Shown in pieces: positions 24,884 to 33,078 of a stretch of 64,000 bases of DNA (its first letter is position 1; each line of letters begins with the position of its first letter). The translations under genes and the position numbers were made by a program. The notes beneath the pieces were generated by a model that did no database searches, had not been told where the DNA came from, and saw only the letters and a program-made list of their open reading frames with translations. This stretch comes from Algoriphagus halophilus (GTDB taxonomy: Bacteria; Bacteroidota; Bacteroidia; Cytophagales; Cyclobacteriaceae). Location: contig NZ_FSRC01000001.1 of the NCBI RefSeq assembly GCF_900129785.1, positions 186,001 to 250,000 of the forward strand. Reading direction: 5' to 3'.

Positions 24884-25888
24884 TTAAAATGTATTTACAC
24901 CATTAACTGTGGTGTATTTGAAGCTCAATTTTTGATCTGGATATACATATTTGAAGGCAGAATGCATCATGATTGCTGCCTCGTGGAATCCGCAAAGGAT
25001 CAATTTTAATTTTCCTGGGTAGGTATTGATATCCCCGATGGCATAGATTCTTTCCACTCCAGTAGAATAATCCCTGGTATCCACTTCGATTGCATTCTTA
25101 TCAATGCTCAATCCCCAATCTGCTATTGGGCCTAACTTAGGACTCAATCCAAATAAAGGGATTAAATAATCAGCATCAATTTTGATTTCTTCTTTTGCTT
25201 TGGATTCAAGGGTCACAGAATTCAATACGCCATTTCCACCTACATTTTTTAAGTTGGCAGAAAGAATCAAATCAATTTTACCTTCATTGGCCAAGTCAAA
25301 TACCTTCGCAGCGGAATCAGGAGCACCACGGAATGTTTCATTTCTATGTACCAAAGTCACTCTTTCGGCAACATTGGAAAGATAAATGGCCCAATCCAAC
25401 GCAGAGTCTCCACCACCCGCAAGAACCACCTTTTTATTTCTGAAAGTTTCAGGGTTTTTCACCATGTAGGTAATTCCTTTTCCTTCAAATGTTTCCAAGT
25501 TCTCCAATGCTGGCTTTCTTGGTTCAAAACATCCTAAACCTCCTGCAATGATGATCACCTTTGCATGGACATGCGTTTTATCTGAAGTGGTTACTATGAA
25601 AGAACCATCTTCTTGCTTATCCAAATGATCTACTCTTTCACCCAAGGTAAAGGTTGGTTTGAAAGGCTTTGCTTGCTCCATCAAGTTATCCACCAATTCC
25701 TGAGCCTTTACTTCAGGATATCCTGGAATATCATAAATAGGTTTTTGAGGATAAATTTCAGAAAGCTGCCCGCCTACCTGAGGCAATGCATCGATCAGAT
25801 GGCAACGCATTTTCAGCAAACCTGCTTCGAAAACTGCAAAAAGGCCAACTGGTCCGGCTCCTATGATACAAAGGTCTGTGTGAATCAT
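24884..25888 (-). CDS. thioredoxin-reductase-like ferredoxin--NADP reductase
   Basis: A 334-residue FAD-dependent pyridine-nucleotide oxidoreductase of the YumC type. It shows FAD motif IIGAGPVGLFAVFEAGL, LPQVGGQLSEIYP and NADP motif VVLAGGGDSALDWAIYL, and the C-terminal YAIGDINTYPGKLKLI. The redox CxxC of thioredoxin reductase is absent, which marks the ferredoxin reductase branch. It precedes a 2Fe-2S ferredoxin, so it most likely reduces that protein. A conserved operator-like motif overlaps its probable -10 and is shared with the promoter of the upstream marR gene. Confidence 0.92.
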   Translation of the reverse strand: MIHTDLCIIGAGPVGLFAVFEAGLLKMRCHLIDALPQVGGQLSEIYPQKPIYDIPGYPEVKAQELVDNLMEQAKPFKPTFTLGERVDHLDKQEDGSFIVTTSDKTHVHAKVIIIAGGLGCFEPRKPALENLETFEGKGITYMVKNPETFRNKKVVLAGGGDSALDWAIYLSNVAERVTLVHRNETFRGAPDSAAKVFDLANEGKIDLILSANLKNVGGNGVLNSVTLESKAKEEIKIDADYLIPLFGLSPKLGPIADWGLSIDKNAIEVDTRDYSTGVERIYAIGDINTYPGKLKLILCGFHEAAIMMHSAFKYVYPDQKLSFKYTTVNGVNTF

Positions 25889-25937
25889 GGTATATTGACT
25901 TTATGGGTAAACCCTAGATTGAAAGCTTTTGTTCGTA

Positions 25938-25945
25938 TAAATATA
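25938..25945 (-). promoter_or_regulatory. putative -10 element of reductase-ferredoxin operon
   Basis: On the minus strand the bases read TATATTTA, one mismatch from TAnnTTTG. It lies about 50 bp upstream of the ATG at 25888 and overlaps by three bases the operator-like motif at 25943-25966. Confidence 0.35.
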
Positions 25946-25966
25946 ATTAGTATAACAACTATTTAT
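25943..25966 (-). promoter_or_regulatory. putative MarR operator at reductase promoter
   Basis: An imperfect inverted repeat ATAATTAGT-N6-ACTATTTAT (8 of 9 pairs) overlapping the -10 of the reductase-ferredoxin operon and the last codon of marR. A near copy with 17 of 20 leading bases identical lies in the marR promoter at 26417-26440. The shared core is ATAATTAGTRTRACAA. Regulator assignment is inference. Confidence 0.45.
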
Positions 25967-26412
25967 TCTTCTATCTCTTGACCGCCCAAGTTTTTATAGA
26001 TGGTGTTCAATATTCTTTTAAACTCCTCAAAATCCGTTTCATGAAGATTTTCCCATGCTTTTTCTCGGATTTCAAGTATTTGAGGACGTAAAGCAGTGAC
26101 TTTGGAAGCCCCTGCATCAGTTAAATGCAGCTGGAAACTTCTTCTGTCTTGAGGATGCGGGATTCGCTCCACATATCCTTTTTTACAAAGCAAGTCAATG
26201 ATCCGAGTTAGAGTTGGGTGGTCTTTAAATACCAGTTGTGCCAACTCGGTTTGACTGAGCAATTGATTTTCAGAAAGATTTTTCAATACCAACCACTGGT
26301 CCACCGTCACATCAAAATCCCCTGATTTAAACTGTTGCTGCGCATATTGTTTCACCTTTCGCGCAGTGCGATCGAGGAGAAACGAATACTTTGCAAATTG
26401 CTCTTGTGTCAT
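25963..26412 (-). CDS. MarR family transcriptional regulator
   Basis: A 149-residue winged-helix regulator. The central helix-turn-helix with LLSQTELAQLVFKDHPTLTRIID and the wing GYVERIPHPQDRRSFQLHLTDAG (DxRS type wing) are clear; dimerisation helices lie at both ends. MarR proteins act as dimers and often respond to small phenolics or oxidants. It is upstream of and co-directional with a ferredoxin reductase and ferredoxin, whose promoter shares its own operator-like sequence. Control of itself and this pair is my inference. Confidence 0.93.
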   Translation of the reverse strand: MTQEQFAKYSFLLDRTARKVKQYAQQQFKSGDFDVTVDQWLVLKNLSENQLLSQTELAQLVFKDHPTLTRIIDLLCKKGYVERIPHPQDRRSFQLHLTDAGASKVTALRPQILEIREKAWENLHETDFEEFKRILNTIYKNLGGQEIEE

Positions 26413-26416
26413 ACAA

Positions 26417-26440
26417 ATAATTAGTGTGACAAATATATGA
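26417..26440 (-). promoter_or_regulatory. putative MarR operator at marR promoter
   Basis: ATAATTAGT-GTGACA-AATATATGA lies over the marR -10 and is related to the copy at 25943-25966. The right arm is less symmetrical than in the other copy. Confidence 0.42.
26430..26437 (-). promoter_or_regulatory. putative -10 element of marR
   Basis: On the minus strand TATATTTG is an exact fit to TAnnTTTG, with its end 17 bp from the ATG at 26412. The -33 region falls in the 8-bp inverted repeat at 26448-26465. Confidence 0.5.
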
Positions 26441-26447
26441 ATTTTCT

Positions 26448-26465
26448 GAATTGTTAAAACAATTC
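26448..26465. repeat. inverted repeat in marR promoter region
   Basis: GAATTGTT and AACAATTC form perfect 8-bp arms around two bases. It covers the region expected for the -33 of the marR promoter, so it may be a second operator. Confidence 0.5.
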
Positions 26466-26534
26466 TCTATAAAAATTATAGGGTTTGTGATGTAAATGAC
26501 AAAAGTATTAAATCTGAGGGATTTAAAAAGTTTT

Positions 26535-27503
26535 TTATGCCAATAAAAAAGACAAGAAATCTGAAAGGGATGAATACAGAATTCCTTTGTATTGAATTGA
26601 GAAAGGGAATTTTTCTACATAAATAGGTTCAGATACAGGAAGAATACCAGATTTGTCCAGCGCTTTTTCTACCCAGAAGCTACTAATTGGATCTCCCACA
26701 ATCTTCCATTTTCTGGAGCCTATTTTTTTTTCAATTCTTCCTTTTTCTGGATCAAAATGAAATTTATCGCCAGGCAAAAGCTGGTTGATTTCTCCTGATA
26801 GCACCAATTCTTCTGGAATTCCTGAAATAAGAGGGAGACCACAGGTTAGCAACCAAAATTGGTCGGCAGTTTCCATGGCAATCTCCAAATCGTGGGTAAC
26901 CACCAATATAGCTTTCTCCTGTTTTTGGCAGATTTCCCGAAGCAAATGCATGATTTCATACCGGTTGATCAGGTCCAAATGAGCGGTTGGTTCATCCAGG
27001 ATCATGATTTGGCCATTTTGTGCCAAAGCTCTTGCGATCATGGCTTTCTGTCGCTGACCATCGCTGATTTCTGATAAACGTTCCTGTTCCAAATAACTGA
27101 TTTTGGTATCTGCCAACGCTTTTTTGACCGCTTCTTGATCTTGCTTGGAAAGCTTTCCAGTCCATCCAGTGTGTGGAATCCTCCCTAAAGCTACCAATTG
27201 TCCCACAGTCATATTGCCCGGAGAAACAGGTTCTGTTAGCACTACTGAGAGGGTTCTAGCCAAGTTGGTACTTGAATACTCCTGAACGTTTTCCCCAAAA
27301 AGTTGGATGCTTCCCTTCCAGGGTAGAATTTCCCCTAAGATCGCTTTGACCAAAGTGGATTTTCCTACGCCATTGGGGCCTAATAAGCAGGTGAGTTGGC
27401 CCGAATAGAGTTCGAAGTTCAATCCTTTCAAAATTTCTTTTCTGAGCTCTCCTCTTTGGTATCCCAAACTAAGATTACTACCGATTACTGCCTTTTTCCT
27501 CAT
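26535..27503 (-). CDS. btuD: ABC transporter ATPase, vitamin B12/iron-siderophore type
   Basis: A 322-residue ATPase of the FecE/BtuD class. Walker A LLGPNGVGKSTLVKAI, signature ISDGQRQKAMIARAL (the usual SGG is SDG), Walker B IMILDEPTAHLD and the switch His in VVTHDLEIA are intact. It is longer than typical BtuD (about 250), with an extra C-terminal part of roughly 75 residues that carries VEKALDKSGI. It is the last gene of a three-gene unit with the permease and binding protein. Placement opposite the cobalamin riboswitch and BtuB makes B12 or cobinamide the best substrate guess. The symbol is by context. Confidence 0.85.
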   Translation of the reverse strand: MRKKAVIGSNLSLGYQRGELRKEILKGLNFELYSGQLTCLLGPNGVGKSTLVKAILGEILPWKGSIQLFGENVQEYSSTNLARTLSVVLTEPVSPGNMTVGQLVALGRIPHTGWTGKLSKQDQEAVKKALADTKISYLEQERLSEISDGQRQKAMIARALAQNGQIMILDEPTAHLDLINRYEIMHLLREICQKQEKAILVVTHDLEIAMETADQFWLLTCGLPLISGIPEELVLSGEINQLLPGDKFHFDPEKGRIEKKIGSRKWKIVGDPISSFWVEKALDKSGILPVSEPIYVEKFPFSIQYKGILYSSLSDFLSFLLA

Positions 27504-27505
27504 GC

Positions 27506-28534
27506 TCAGAATTCTTTACTGAAGTTTTTTCTCAATACCAAGCTGATGACGATCGGTGCACCGATTAAGGAGGTTACGGCATTGATGGGTAGGGTCTGGG
27601 CAGAGCCAGGTAATTGTCCAATCGCATCACAGATCAATAATAAAATACCGCCCATCAATGCAGAAGCAGGAAATAGGATTCGGTGATCTGCCGTTTTCCA
27701 AATCATTCTGGCTACATGAGGTACTGCAATGCCTATAAAAGCGATAGGTCCACAAAATGCGGTCACACTCCCAGCCAATAATCCTGTACTTAGAATCATC
27801 AACCAGCGAAGTTGGGTGGGGTTGATTCCCATGCTTTTGGCATAACTTTCTCCCAAGAGCATGGCATTAAAGGATTTAATTGAAATAATCATAGGGATCA
27901 CTCCTAGCAAAATCACCAAGCCTAAGACCAAAATTTGATTCCATACCAACCCGCCCAGGCTACCCATGGACCATACTGTAAAGAGTTTCAAAGCCTCTGC
28001 ACCTGAAAAGTAGGAAAGGACAGAGATGATCGCTGATACCGCAGAGCCAAACATCAGGCCTACAATCAATAGGGTCATGCTGTCTTTTATTCTCCAAGCA
28101 ACCAAACTTACGATAACCAATACCAAGGCGGCTCCAAGAGTGCCGGCAACCACTGTTGCCCAAGGGCTGATCGCTGTTCCCAATCCTAATCCGAAAGCGG
28201 AACTTGCCAGAATCAAAATAGCAACCCCTAAACCTGCGCCTGAACTGATTCCTAAAACATAGGGGCCTGCCAGTGGGTTCCTAAAAAAAGTTTGCATTTG
28301 CAGTCCACTGATACTCAATCCAATTCCAGCTAAAATCGCAAGGATAGCCTTTGGCAACCTGTAGTGGAGAATAATCTGTTCATAAGATGCCTTCTCCCAT
28401 TCACCGGTAAAAAAACCATGTATAATCTTAGAAACAGGAATGGTCACGGATCCTAAACTGACATTCATCAGAAAGCAGCAAACTAGAAAGGCAAAAGCCC
28501 CGAAAATAAATGTAACAGACCGGTTATTTTTCAT
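27506..28534 (-). CDS. btuC: FecCD/BtuC family ABC permease
   Basis: A 342-residue permease with about ten transmembrane helices. FecCD-family motifs are visible: RLPKAILAILAGIGLSISGLQ, NPLAGPYVLGISSGAGLG, and AFCGPIAFIGIAVPHVAR. The start at 28534 overlaps the end of the binding-protein gene by 11 bp and fits coupling; ATGs at 28546 or 28561 would also be in frame. It pairs with the ATPase gene 2 bp downstream. B12 import is inferred from the riboswitch/BtuB neighbours. Confidence 0.9.
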   Translation of the reverse strand: MKNNRSVTFIFGAFAFLVCCFLMNVSLGSVTIPVSKIIHGFFTGEWEKASYEQIILHYRLPKAILAILAGIGLSISGLQMQTFFRNPLAGPYVLGISSGAGLGVAILILASSAFGLGLGTAISPWATVVAGTLGAALVLVIVSLVAWRIKDSMTLLIVGLMFGSAVSAIISVLSYFSGAEALKLFTVWSMGSLGGLVWNQILVLGLVILLGVIPMIISIKSFNAMLLGESYAKSMGINPTQLRWLMILSTGLLAGSVTAFCGPIAFIGIAVPHVARMIWKTADHRILFPASALMGGILLLICDAIGQLPGSAQTLPINAVTSLIGAPIVISLVLRKNFSKEF

Positions 28535-29669
28535 GGAGTTGTTCATAAAAATACAACTCATAGTCAGGAAGTAACTTAGGATGAAGGATTTTAATCAAAT
28601 CTTTTAAGATTAAATCAGGTCTCATATAACCCAATTCAAAATATTCCAACCCCCCTGTTTCGCCTCTTTTATGAGTGTAGGAATATACATTTCCTAACTT
28701 CCATGCTTCAAATGCCTTGTATCTCGGTTCAGCTTCCCCCATTGCTTGAATGGATGAGAAATCAGCAGAGCCAATCCAATAAGTACATTTCATGGCCTGA
28801 TCCAATACAAATTCATAGTTAAGTTGTACACTACCAGTACCTTCTTGATCTTCAAAAACATACTTCCCCCCTGCGTTTTCAAGGATTTTTGCGCCCCAAC
28901 TATCTCTTCCAGGTGCATACCAAATATCTTGGTACATTACTCCACTTAATACGGATGGTTTTGCTGATTCAGGGATGGATGTTGCAAGTTTTTCAGCTTC
29001 CAAGTAGGAATGTTCAACTTGCTCGAATTGAGCTTTTGCGGCCTCATATTTTCCGAGGAGGATTCCAGTAAATTTAATCCATTCAGCTCTTCCTAAGGGG
29101 TGTTGCTCCACATATTCACCATTGATGACTGCAGGAATACCAGCTGATTTCAGAATCTCCAAATAGCGAAGATCATCCCCAAGCGTGGAGATCATGATCC
29201 AATCTGGATCCGTGTCAATGATAAGTTCAGTATTGGCTGAGGCTCCAGCGCCTAAATCTGTGATTTCACCTTCCTTAATCCGGTCTCTTGTAATTGGTGA
29301 CGAAATCAAGTTCAAGTTGGGGAAACCGATCAATTTTTTGGTTTCATTGAGCAGATCCAAATGTGGGATTTGCGTCGTAGAAGTAAGAATTACTTTTTGG
29401 ATTGGAAGCTGAATAGTTGCATCAAAATCCCCAATAGGAGGTAACGCATTTTCTTCTAAAACCAGATAGGAAAAAGTTTCTTGAGCACCCGTCCAAGGCT
29501 TCAAAACTTTCACGATCCAAAATCCATCTCCTTGCTCCAAAGAGAATCCATTGGCATAAATAGGACTGATTTTTTTAGTTTCAATTTCTTGGATTTGTTC
29601 TTTCCTTTTGCAGGAAAAGACATTGAAAATCAGTAGGTTTAAAATGAAAATTTTAAAAATTTTATTCAT
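28524..29669 (-). CDS. btuF: BtuF-type periplasmic substrate-binding lipoprotein
   Basis: A 381-residue ABC substrate-binding lipoprotein (lipobox NVFSCKRKE). The TroA/BtuF class is recognisable from the mid-protein PDWIMISTLGDDLRYLEIL, AGIPAVINGEY and PSVLSGVMYQDIWYAPGRD segments, joined by a long alpha helix of about 20 residues near KAQFEQVEHSYLEAEKLA. It starts the btuFCD-like operon. It is divergent from the riboswitch-controlled btuB, and its own leader has no B12 box. Confidence 0.88.
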   Translation of the reverse strand: MNKIFKIFILNLLIFNVFSCKRKEQIQEIETKKISPIYANGFSLEQGDGFWIVKVLKPWTGAQETFSYLVLEENALPPIGDFDATIQLPIQKVILTSTTQIPHLDLLNETKKLIGFPNLNLISSPITRDRIKEGEITDLGAGASANTELIIDTDPDWIMISTLGDDLRYLEILKSAGIPAVINGEYVEQHPLGRAEWIKFTGILLGKYEAAKAQFEQVEHSYLEAEKLATSIPESAKPSVLSGVMYQDIWYAPGRDSWGAKILENAGGKYVFEDQEGTGSVQLNYEFVLDQAMKCTYWIGSADFSSIQAMGEAEPRYKAFEAWKLGNVYSYTHKRGETGGLEYFELGYMRPDLILKDLIKILHPKLLPDYELYFYEQLHEK

Positions 29670-29693
29670 TGGAGCTTGGTGCTATTCAAGTTC

Positions 29694-29725
29694 CAAAGTA
29701 AGTGTCAGATTTTTCTAGTTCCAAA
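29694..29725 (-). promoter_or_regulatory. putative promoter of btuFCD operon
   Basis: On the minus strand a -33 TTTG (29722-29725) is 20 bp from a -10-like TTACTTTG (29694-29701), one mismatch from TAnnTTTG. The transcript would begin about 18 bp before the ATG, too short to hold a cobalamin riboswitch. Confidence 0.42.
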
Positions 29726-29767
29726 AAAAAGAATTTCAGACTACTTTTTTTTGAATAGAAACCCCGC

Positions 29768-29775
29768 TATGTTTG
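29768..29775 (+). promoter_or_regulatory. putative -10 element of riboswitch-btuB transcript
   Basis: TATGTTTG fits TAnnTTTG exactly, and transcription would begin near 29782, just at the 5' edge of the riboswitch. The -33 area is only T-rich at the canonical distance; a TTTG is 14 bp upstream instead of 19. Confidence 0.5.
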
Positions 29776-29784
29776 CAGCCGAAA

Positions 29785-29971
29785 TAGGTTCCTGAATTCG
29801 ATGTCGGATTTTGGATTAAAAGGGAATCCGGTGAAATACCGGAGCTGTCCCCGCAACTGTAAGCCCACGTAGGAATTTTCCTACAAAGGATTTTGTCAAC
29901 CCTCGCCATTGGTCTCAACTGTAAAGACTGAGAAGGCAGGCAAAATTGGGTAAGCCAGGAGACCTGCCATT
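29785..29971 (+). ncRNA. cobalamin riboswitch
   Basis: The strand reads the classical AdoCbl/cobalamin aptamer in order: an AGGTTCCT 5' side, an AAAAGGGAATCCGGTG element, a CCGG hairpin, the core CTGTCCCCGCAACTGTAAG near 29845-29863, a 7-bp hairpin GTAGGAA/TTCCTAC, and the B12 box GCCAGGAGACCTGCC at 29954-29968. A strong SD (GGAGG) at 29991 lies inside a small hairpin (GCTTTC/GAAAAGC) 20 bp later, so B12-dependent blocking of translation of the BtuB gene is likely. Which loops kiss was not worked out. Confidence 0.95.
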
Positions 29972-29990
29972 TCGATGATTCTGTGCTTTC

Positions 29991-29995
29991 GGAGG
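29991..29995 (+). promoter_or_regulatory. strong Shine-Dalgarno of BtuB gene
   Basis: GGAGG ends 7 bases before the ATG at 30003. Such strong SDs are rare in this window, and this one sits within the loop of a hairpin downstream of the riboswitch. Confidence 0.6.
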
Positions 29996-30002
29996 AAAAG
30001 CA

Positions 30003-31973
30003 ATGAAGGATGCACCAATTCCCGAAACAGGTATTCTGATTTGGGTAAGATTCATTACTTCTATTTTCTCTTCAAGCCCGAGTCGAAAGACATTCAGTTT
30101 ATTTCGATCAGGCATGATTTTGTTTTTGTGGGTAGTTTCATTTTTCGGGGTACACCCGATCGTCCAGGATACAGTGGTATTGGCTGAAGTAGAAATCTAT
30201 GCCCCTGCCATTGATCGATTTGCTCATGGACAAAAATTACAAAATTGGGATAAATCCCAACTTGAAACTTACCAAGGAAGATCCTTGGCCGATTTGCTTC
30301 AGGAACAATCACCCGTATTTGTGCGGCAATACGGAGCAGGGATGCTGGCATCTCCTTCTTTCAGGGGGACATCTGCAGGTCATACCGCCTTATTTTGGAA
30401 TGGTCTACCCATCAATAGTCCATCCTTGGGGCAAAGTGATTTGTCTATTTTACCAGTTGCTGCTTTTGATCAGGTGAATTTGCAGTTTGGGAATGCCGGA
30501 GCACTGTTTGGGAATGAGGCCATCGGGGGGAGTTTGCATTTGCAGACTAAGCCCAAATTTTCGGATGGATTTCATGTTGGCTTAACCCAACAAATTGGAA
30601 GCTTTGGAACATTCAATTCGTATTTGGAAGGGGAGTATTCCAATTCCACGATCAGTTCGTCTACCCGAATCTATAGGGAGTTTTCAAAAAATAATTTTCC
30701 TTACAAAGACTTGGGGCAAATAGGAACTCCTGAGGTAAATCAGGATCATGCACAATTTGAACAAGTAGGATTGGTGCAGGATTTCGCCTGGAATGTCACC
30801 GAGAAATCACAACTCAAAGCTGCAGTTTGGTACAATCATACCGACAGGGAAATTCAAGCAGTGATGGGCTCCACGTCCCATGATCTTCAGGAGGATAAAA
30901 GTTTCAAAGCAGTTTTGGATTATTACAAGTTTGGCAATCAATCAGTTTGGAATTTTAAAACTGGTCTAGTGAAAGATGATTTGCTATTCAATGGAAGTCT
31001 GAGTCAAACCAGTCAATACTTTCTGGGAACAGATTGGGATGGGACATTGTCCGAAGTGTGGACAATTAAAGCAGGCGTTCGATTTACCTACATCCAAGCG
31101 GATTTGAGTTCCTACAGCACCAGTGACCAGAGAATAGAAGCCTATCAATCGGCTAATTACCAGTTCAATGACAGATTAAGCTTTTCACTGAACCTCCGTG
31201 AATTCGTATATCAAGATCAATTTGCCCCATTTACTCCTAACCTTGGAATGGACTGGGAACTATGGAAAAAGGAAAATCAACAACTCTTACTAAAGTCATC
31301 CATTGGTAAAGGCTTCAAGGTCCCTACACTCAATGATCGATTTTGGGAACCTGGCGGGAATCCTGATTTATTGCCCGAAGAAAGTTGGAACGGAGAAGTA
31401 GGCTTGGATTGGAGGCGAGAAGGAAATATAGCCTGGCGAAATGGCTTGACTTACTTTAGAATGAGTGTGGACAATTGGATTATCTGGTTACCACAAGGGG
31501 CTGTTTGGACACCTGAAAATATCAAGCATGTCAGCAACCAGGGAATAGAGTATTTGGGAGAAGTTTCCGGTGAAATATATGGCTGGAAATGGAAAGGAAG
31601 TTGGTCCTATAACTGGAACAGGGCCATTACTACTCAAGGAATTGGAGAGACTGACCCTGCTATCGGGAAGCAACTTCCTTATACACCAAGACACCAAGCG
31701 AACGCAAAGTTAACCTTATTGAAAAATGGATTCTCTGCTTTCTTGGGGACTTTTTATGTGGGGGAGAGAGCCATCACTGCGGATAATCCTCGACTGATGT
31801 CCTCTTACCAATTGTTCCATGCAGGTCTTGCTTTCCAAAATATCAAATGGAAAGAGATTTCAGTACCTATCAGCTTTCAAATCAATAATTTATTCAATAC
31901 TGAGTACCAAGTGCTCTATCTCCGTGCCATGCCGGGAAGGTCTTTTCAATTTAATTTATCAATAAACTTATGA
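30003..31973 (+). CDS. btuB: TonB-dependent outer-membrane receptor, BtuB type
   Basis: A 656-residue TonB-dependent receptor expected to import cobalamin. The plug domain holds SLADLLQEQSPVFVRQYGAG, SPSFRGTSAGHTALFWNG, and GNAGALFGNEAIGG; a possible TonB box is VVLAEVEIYA after the signal. The barrel ends FNTEYQVLYLRAMPGRSFQF. It lies directly behind a cobalamin riboswitch. I keep ATG 30003 for its strong SD; the second candidate, ATG 30114, gives a tidier signal peptide (MILFLWVVSFFGVHP). The gene overlaps the BtuG-like gene by 4 bp. Function is known from family and context, not proven. Confidence 0.93.
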   Translation: MKDAPIPETGILIWVRFITSIFSSSPSRKTFSLFRSGMILFLWVVSFFGVHPIVQDTVVLAEVEIYAPAIDRFAHGQKLQNWDKSQLETYQGRSLADLLQEQSPVFVRQYGAGMLASPSFRGTSAGHTALFWNGLPINSPSLGQSDLSILPVAAFDQVNLQFGNAGALFGNEAIGGSLHLQTKPKFSDGFHVGLTQQIGSFGTFNSYLEGEYSNSTISSSTRIYREFSKNNFPYKDLGQIGTPEVNQDHAQFEQVGLVQDFAWNVTEKSQLKAAVWYNHTDREIQAVMGSTSHDLQEDKSFKAVLDYYKFGNQSVWNFKTGLVKDDLLFNGSLSQTSQYFLGTDWDGTLSEVWTIKAGVRFTYIQADLSSYSTSDQRIEAYQSANYQFNDRLSFSLNLREFVYQDQFAPFTPNLGMDWELWKKENQQLLLKSSIGKGFKVPTLNDRFWEPGGNPDLLPEESWNGEVGLDWRREGNIAWRNGLTYFRMSVDNWIIWLPQGAVWTPENIKHVSNQGIEYLGEVSGEIYGWKWKGSWSYNWNRAITTQGIGETDPAIGKQLPYTPRHQANAKLTLLKNGFSAFLGTFYVGERAITADNPRLMSSYQLFHAGLAFQNIKWKEISVPISFQINNLFNTEYQVLYLRAMPGRSFQFNLSINL

Positions 31974-33022
31974 AGTTAAAATTCAACCAACTATTTGGAG
32001 CTTTTGCGCTCAGTTTGATTCTTTTTGCGTGTAATGATTCAGATCCCGAACAACCATTAGGGGCCTATGAACAAGGTATTTTAATTATGAATGAGGGGAA
32101 TTTTGGGACAAATGACGGGGAAGTTTATCATTTGGATCCAAGTACAGAAACCTTGACACCTACTATTTTTGAAGCTGAAAATTTTAGGCCATTTGCAGGT
32201 TTGTTGGAAGATATGGTTCCTGCAAATGACAATTTGTATTTAGTAGCAAATACAGGGAAAGTAGAAATTGTTGATGCTGGAACTTTTAAAAGTGTCGGGG
32301 CAATAACAGGGGATTTAGACCAACCTCGTTCCCTGGCCGTGGTAGGGAGTAAGCTCTTTATTTCTGATTATGGTCCATATGATGCCTCGTATGCCACTCC
32401 AGATTCATATGTCGCGGTAGTGGATGGTTTAAATGGAGGAGTCGTTTCCAAAAAAATTGAAGTGTCCAATAAACCTGAGGACCTATTTGCCTATGGGAAG
32501 TATGTGTTTGTGGCAGGTTCCGAAGAAGGGAAAGTTGAAATTATTGATGCCGAAAAAGAAGAAGTGATCAAAACTTTGGAAGTGGATGGACATCCTGCAC
32601 AGTTCTTTGAGGACAATGGCACCCTTTGGCTATATTCTACCGGTTCAGATGAGGTTTATTTCCAATCTTTTCATTTGGATAATTTGACTAAGGCCACCAC
32701 TAATGCGCTTCCGGTTGCCAATGCCACAGGAAGAATTGCTTTTGGAAATGATCATGTGTTTTACCTGATTACCAGTACTGGATGGCCTGATTATGAGGAC
32801 GGGGTATCCAGAGTTTCTGTATTGGGACCAGAATTGGATATAGATTGGATAACCGGATCTGGATTTTACGGGATAGGATTTGATCAAGTCAGAAATGAGC
32901 TTTATCTCTCCAATTCCAATGGTTTTCAAGGAAATGGTTCGGTAACTGTATACAATGAAGAAGGTACTGAAATCAGGACTTTTGAAGTAGGGAGAGGTCC
33001 TTCCGGATTTCTTTTTTATTAA
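31970..33022 (+). CDS. BtuG-like surface lipoprotein, DUF5074/YncE beta-propeller
   Basis: A 350-residue lipoprotein (lipobox LILFACNDS) made of a repeating beta-propeller with motifs like YLVANTGKVEIVDA, KLFISDYGPY, KYVFVAGSEEGKVEIID. It has the N-terminal GILIMNEGNFGTNDG typical of DUF5074 proteins. In gut Bacteroides, BtuG is a surface propeller that binds B12 with very high affinity beside BtuB; sharing of a riboswitch-led transcript with BtuB here supports the same role. It is coupled to btuB by a 4-bp overlap and ends in a very strong terminator. Confidence 0.88.
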   Translation: MKLKFNQLFGAFALSLILFACNDSDPEQPLGAYEQGILIMNEGNFGTNDGEVYHLDPSTETLTPTIFEAENFRPFAGLLEDMVPANDNLYLVANTGKVEIVDAGTFKSVGAITGDLDQPRSLAVVGSKLFISDYGPYDASYATPDSYVAVVDGLNGGVVSKKIEVSNKPEDLFAYGKYVFVAGSEEGKVEIIDAEKEEVIKTLEVDGHPAQFFEDNGTLWLYSTGSDEVYFQSFHLDNLTKATTNALPVANATGRIAFGNDHVFYLITSTGWPDYEDGVSRVSVLGPELDIDWITGSGFYGIGFDQVRNELYLSNSNGFQGNGSVTVYNEEGTEIRTFEVGRGPSGFLFY

Positions 33023-33040
33023 TACACTAAGTATATAAAA

Positions 33041-33078
33041 ACAAAGGCAGTGATCAATTCACTGCCTTTGTTTTTTTT
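33041..33078. terminator. bidirectional hairpin terminator
   Basis: A perfect 12-bp stem ACAAAGGCAGTG / CACTGCCTTTGT with a 7-base loop, flanked by A and T runs. It ends the btuB-btuG transcript and the convergent HI0074-like gene. Confidence 0.95.
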
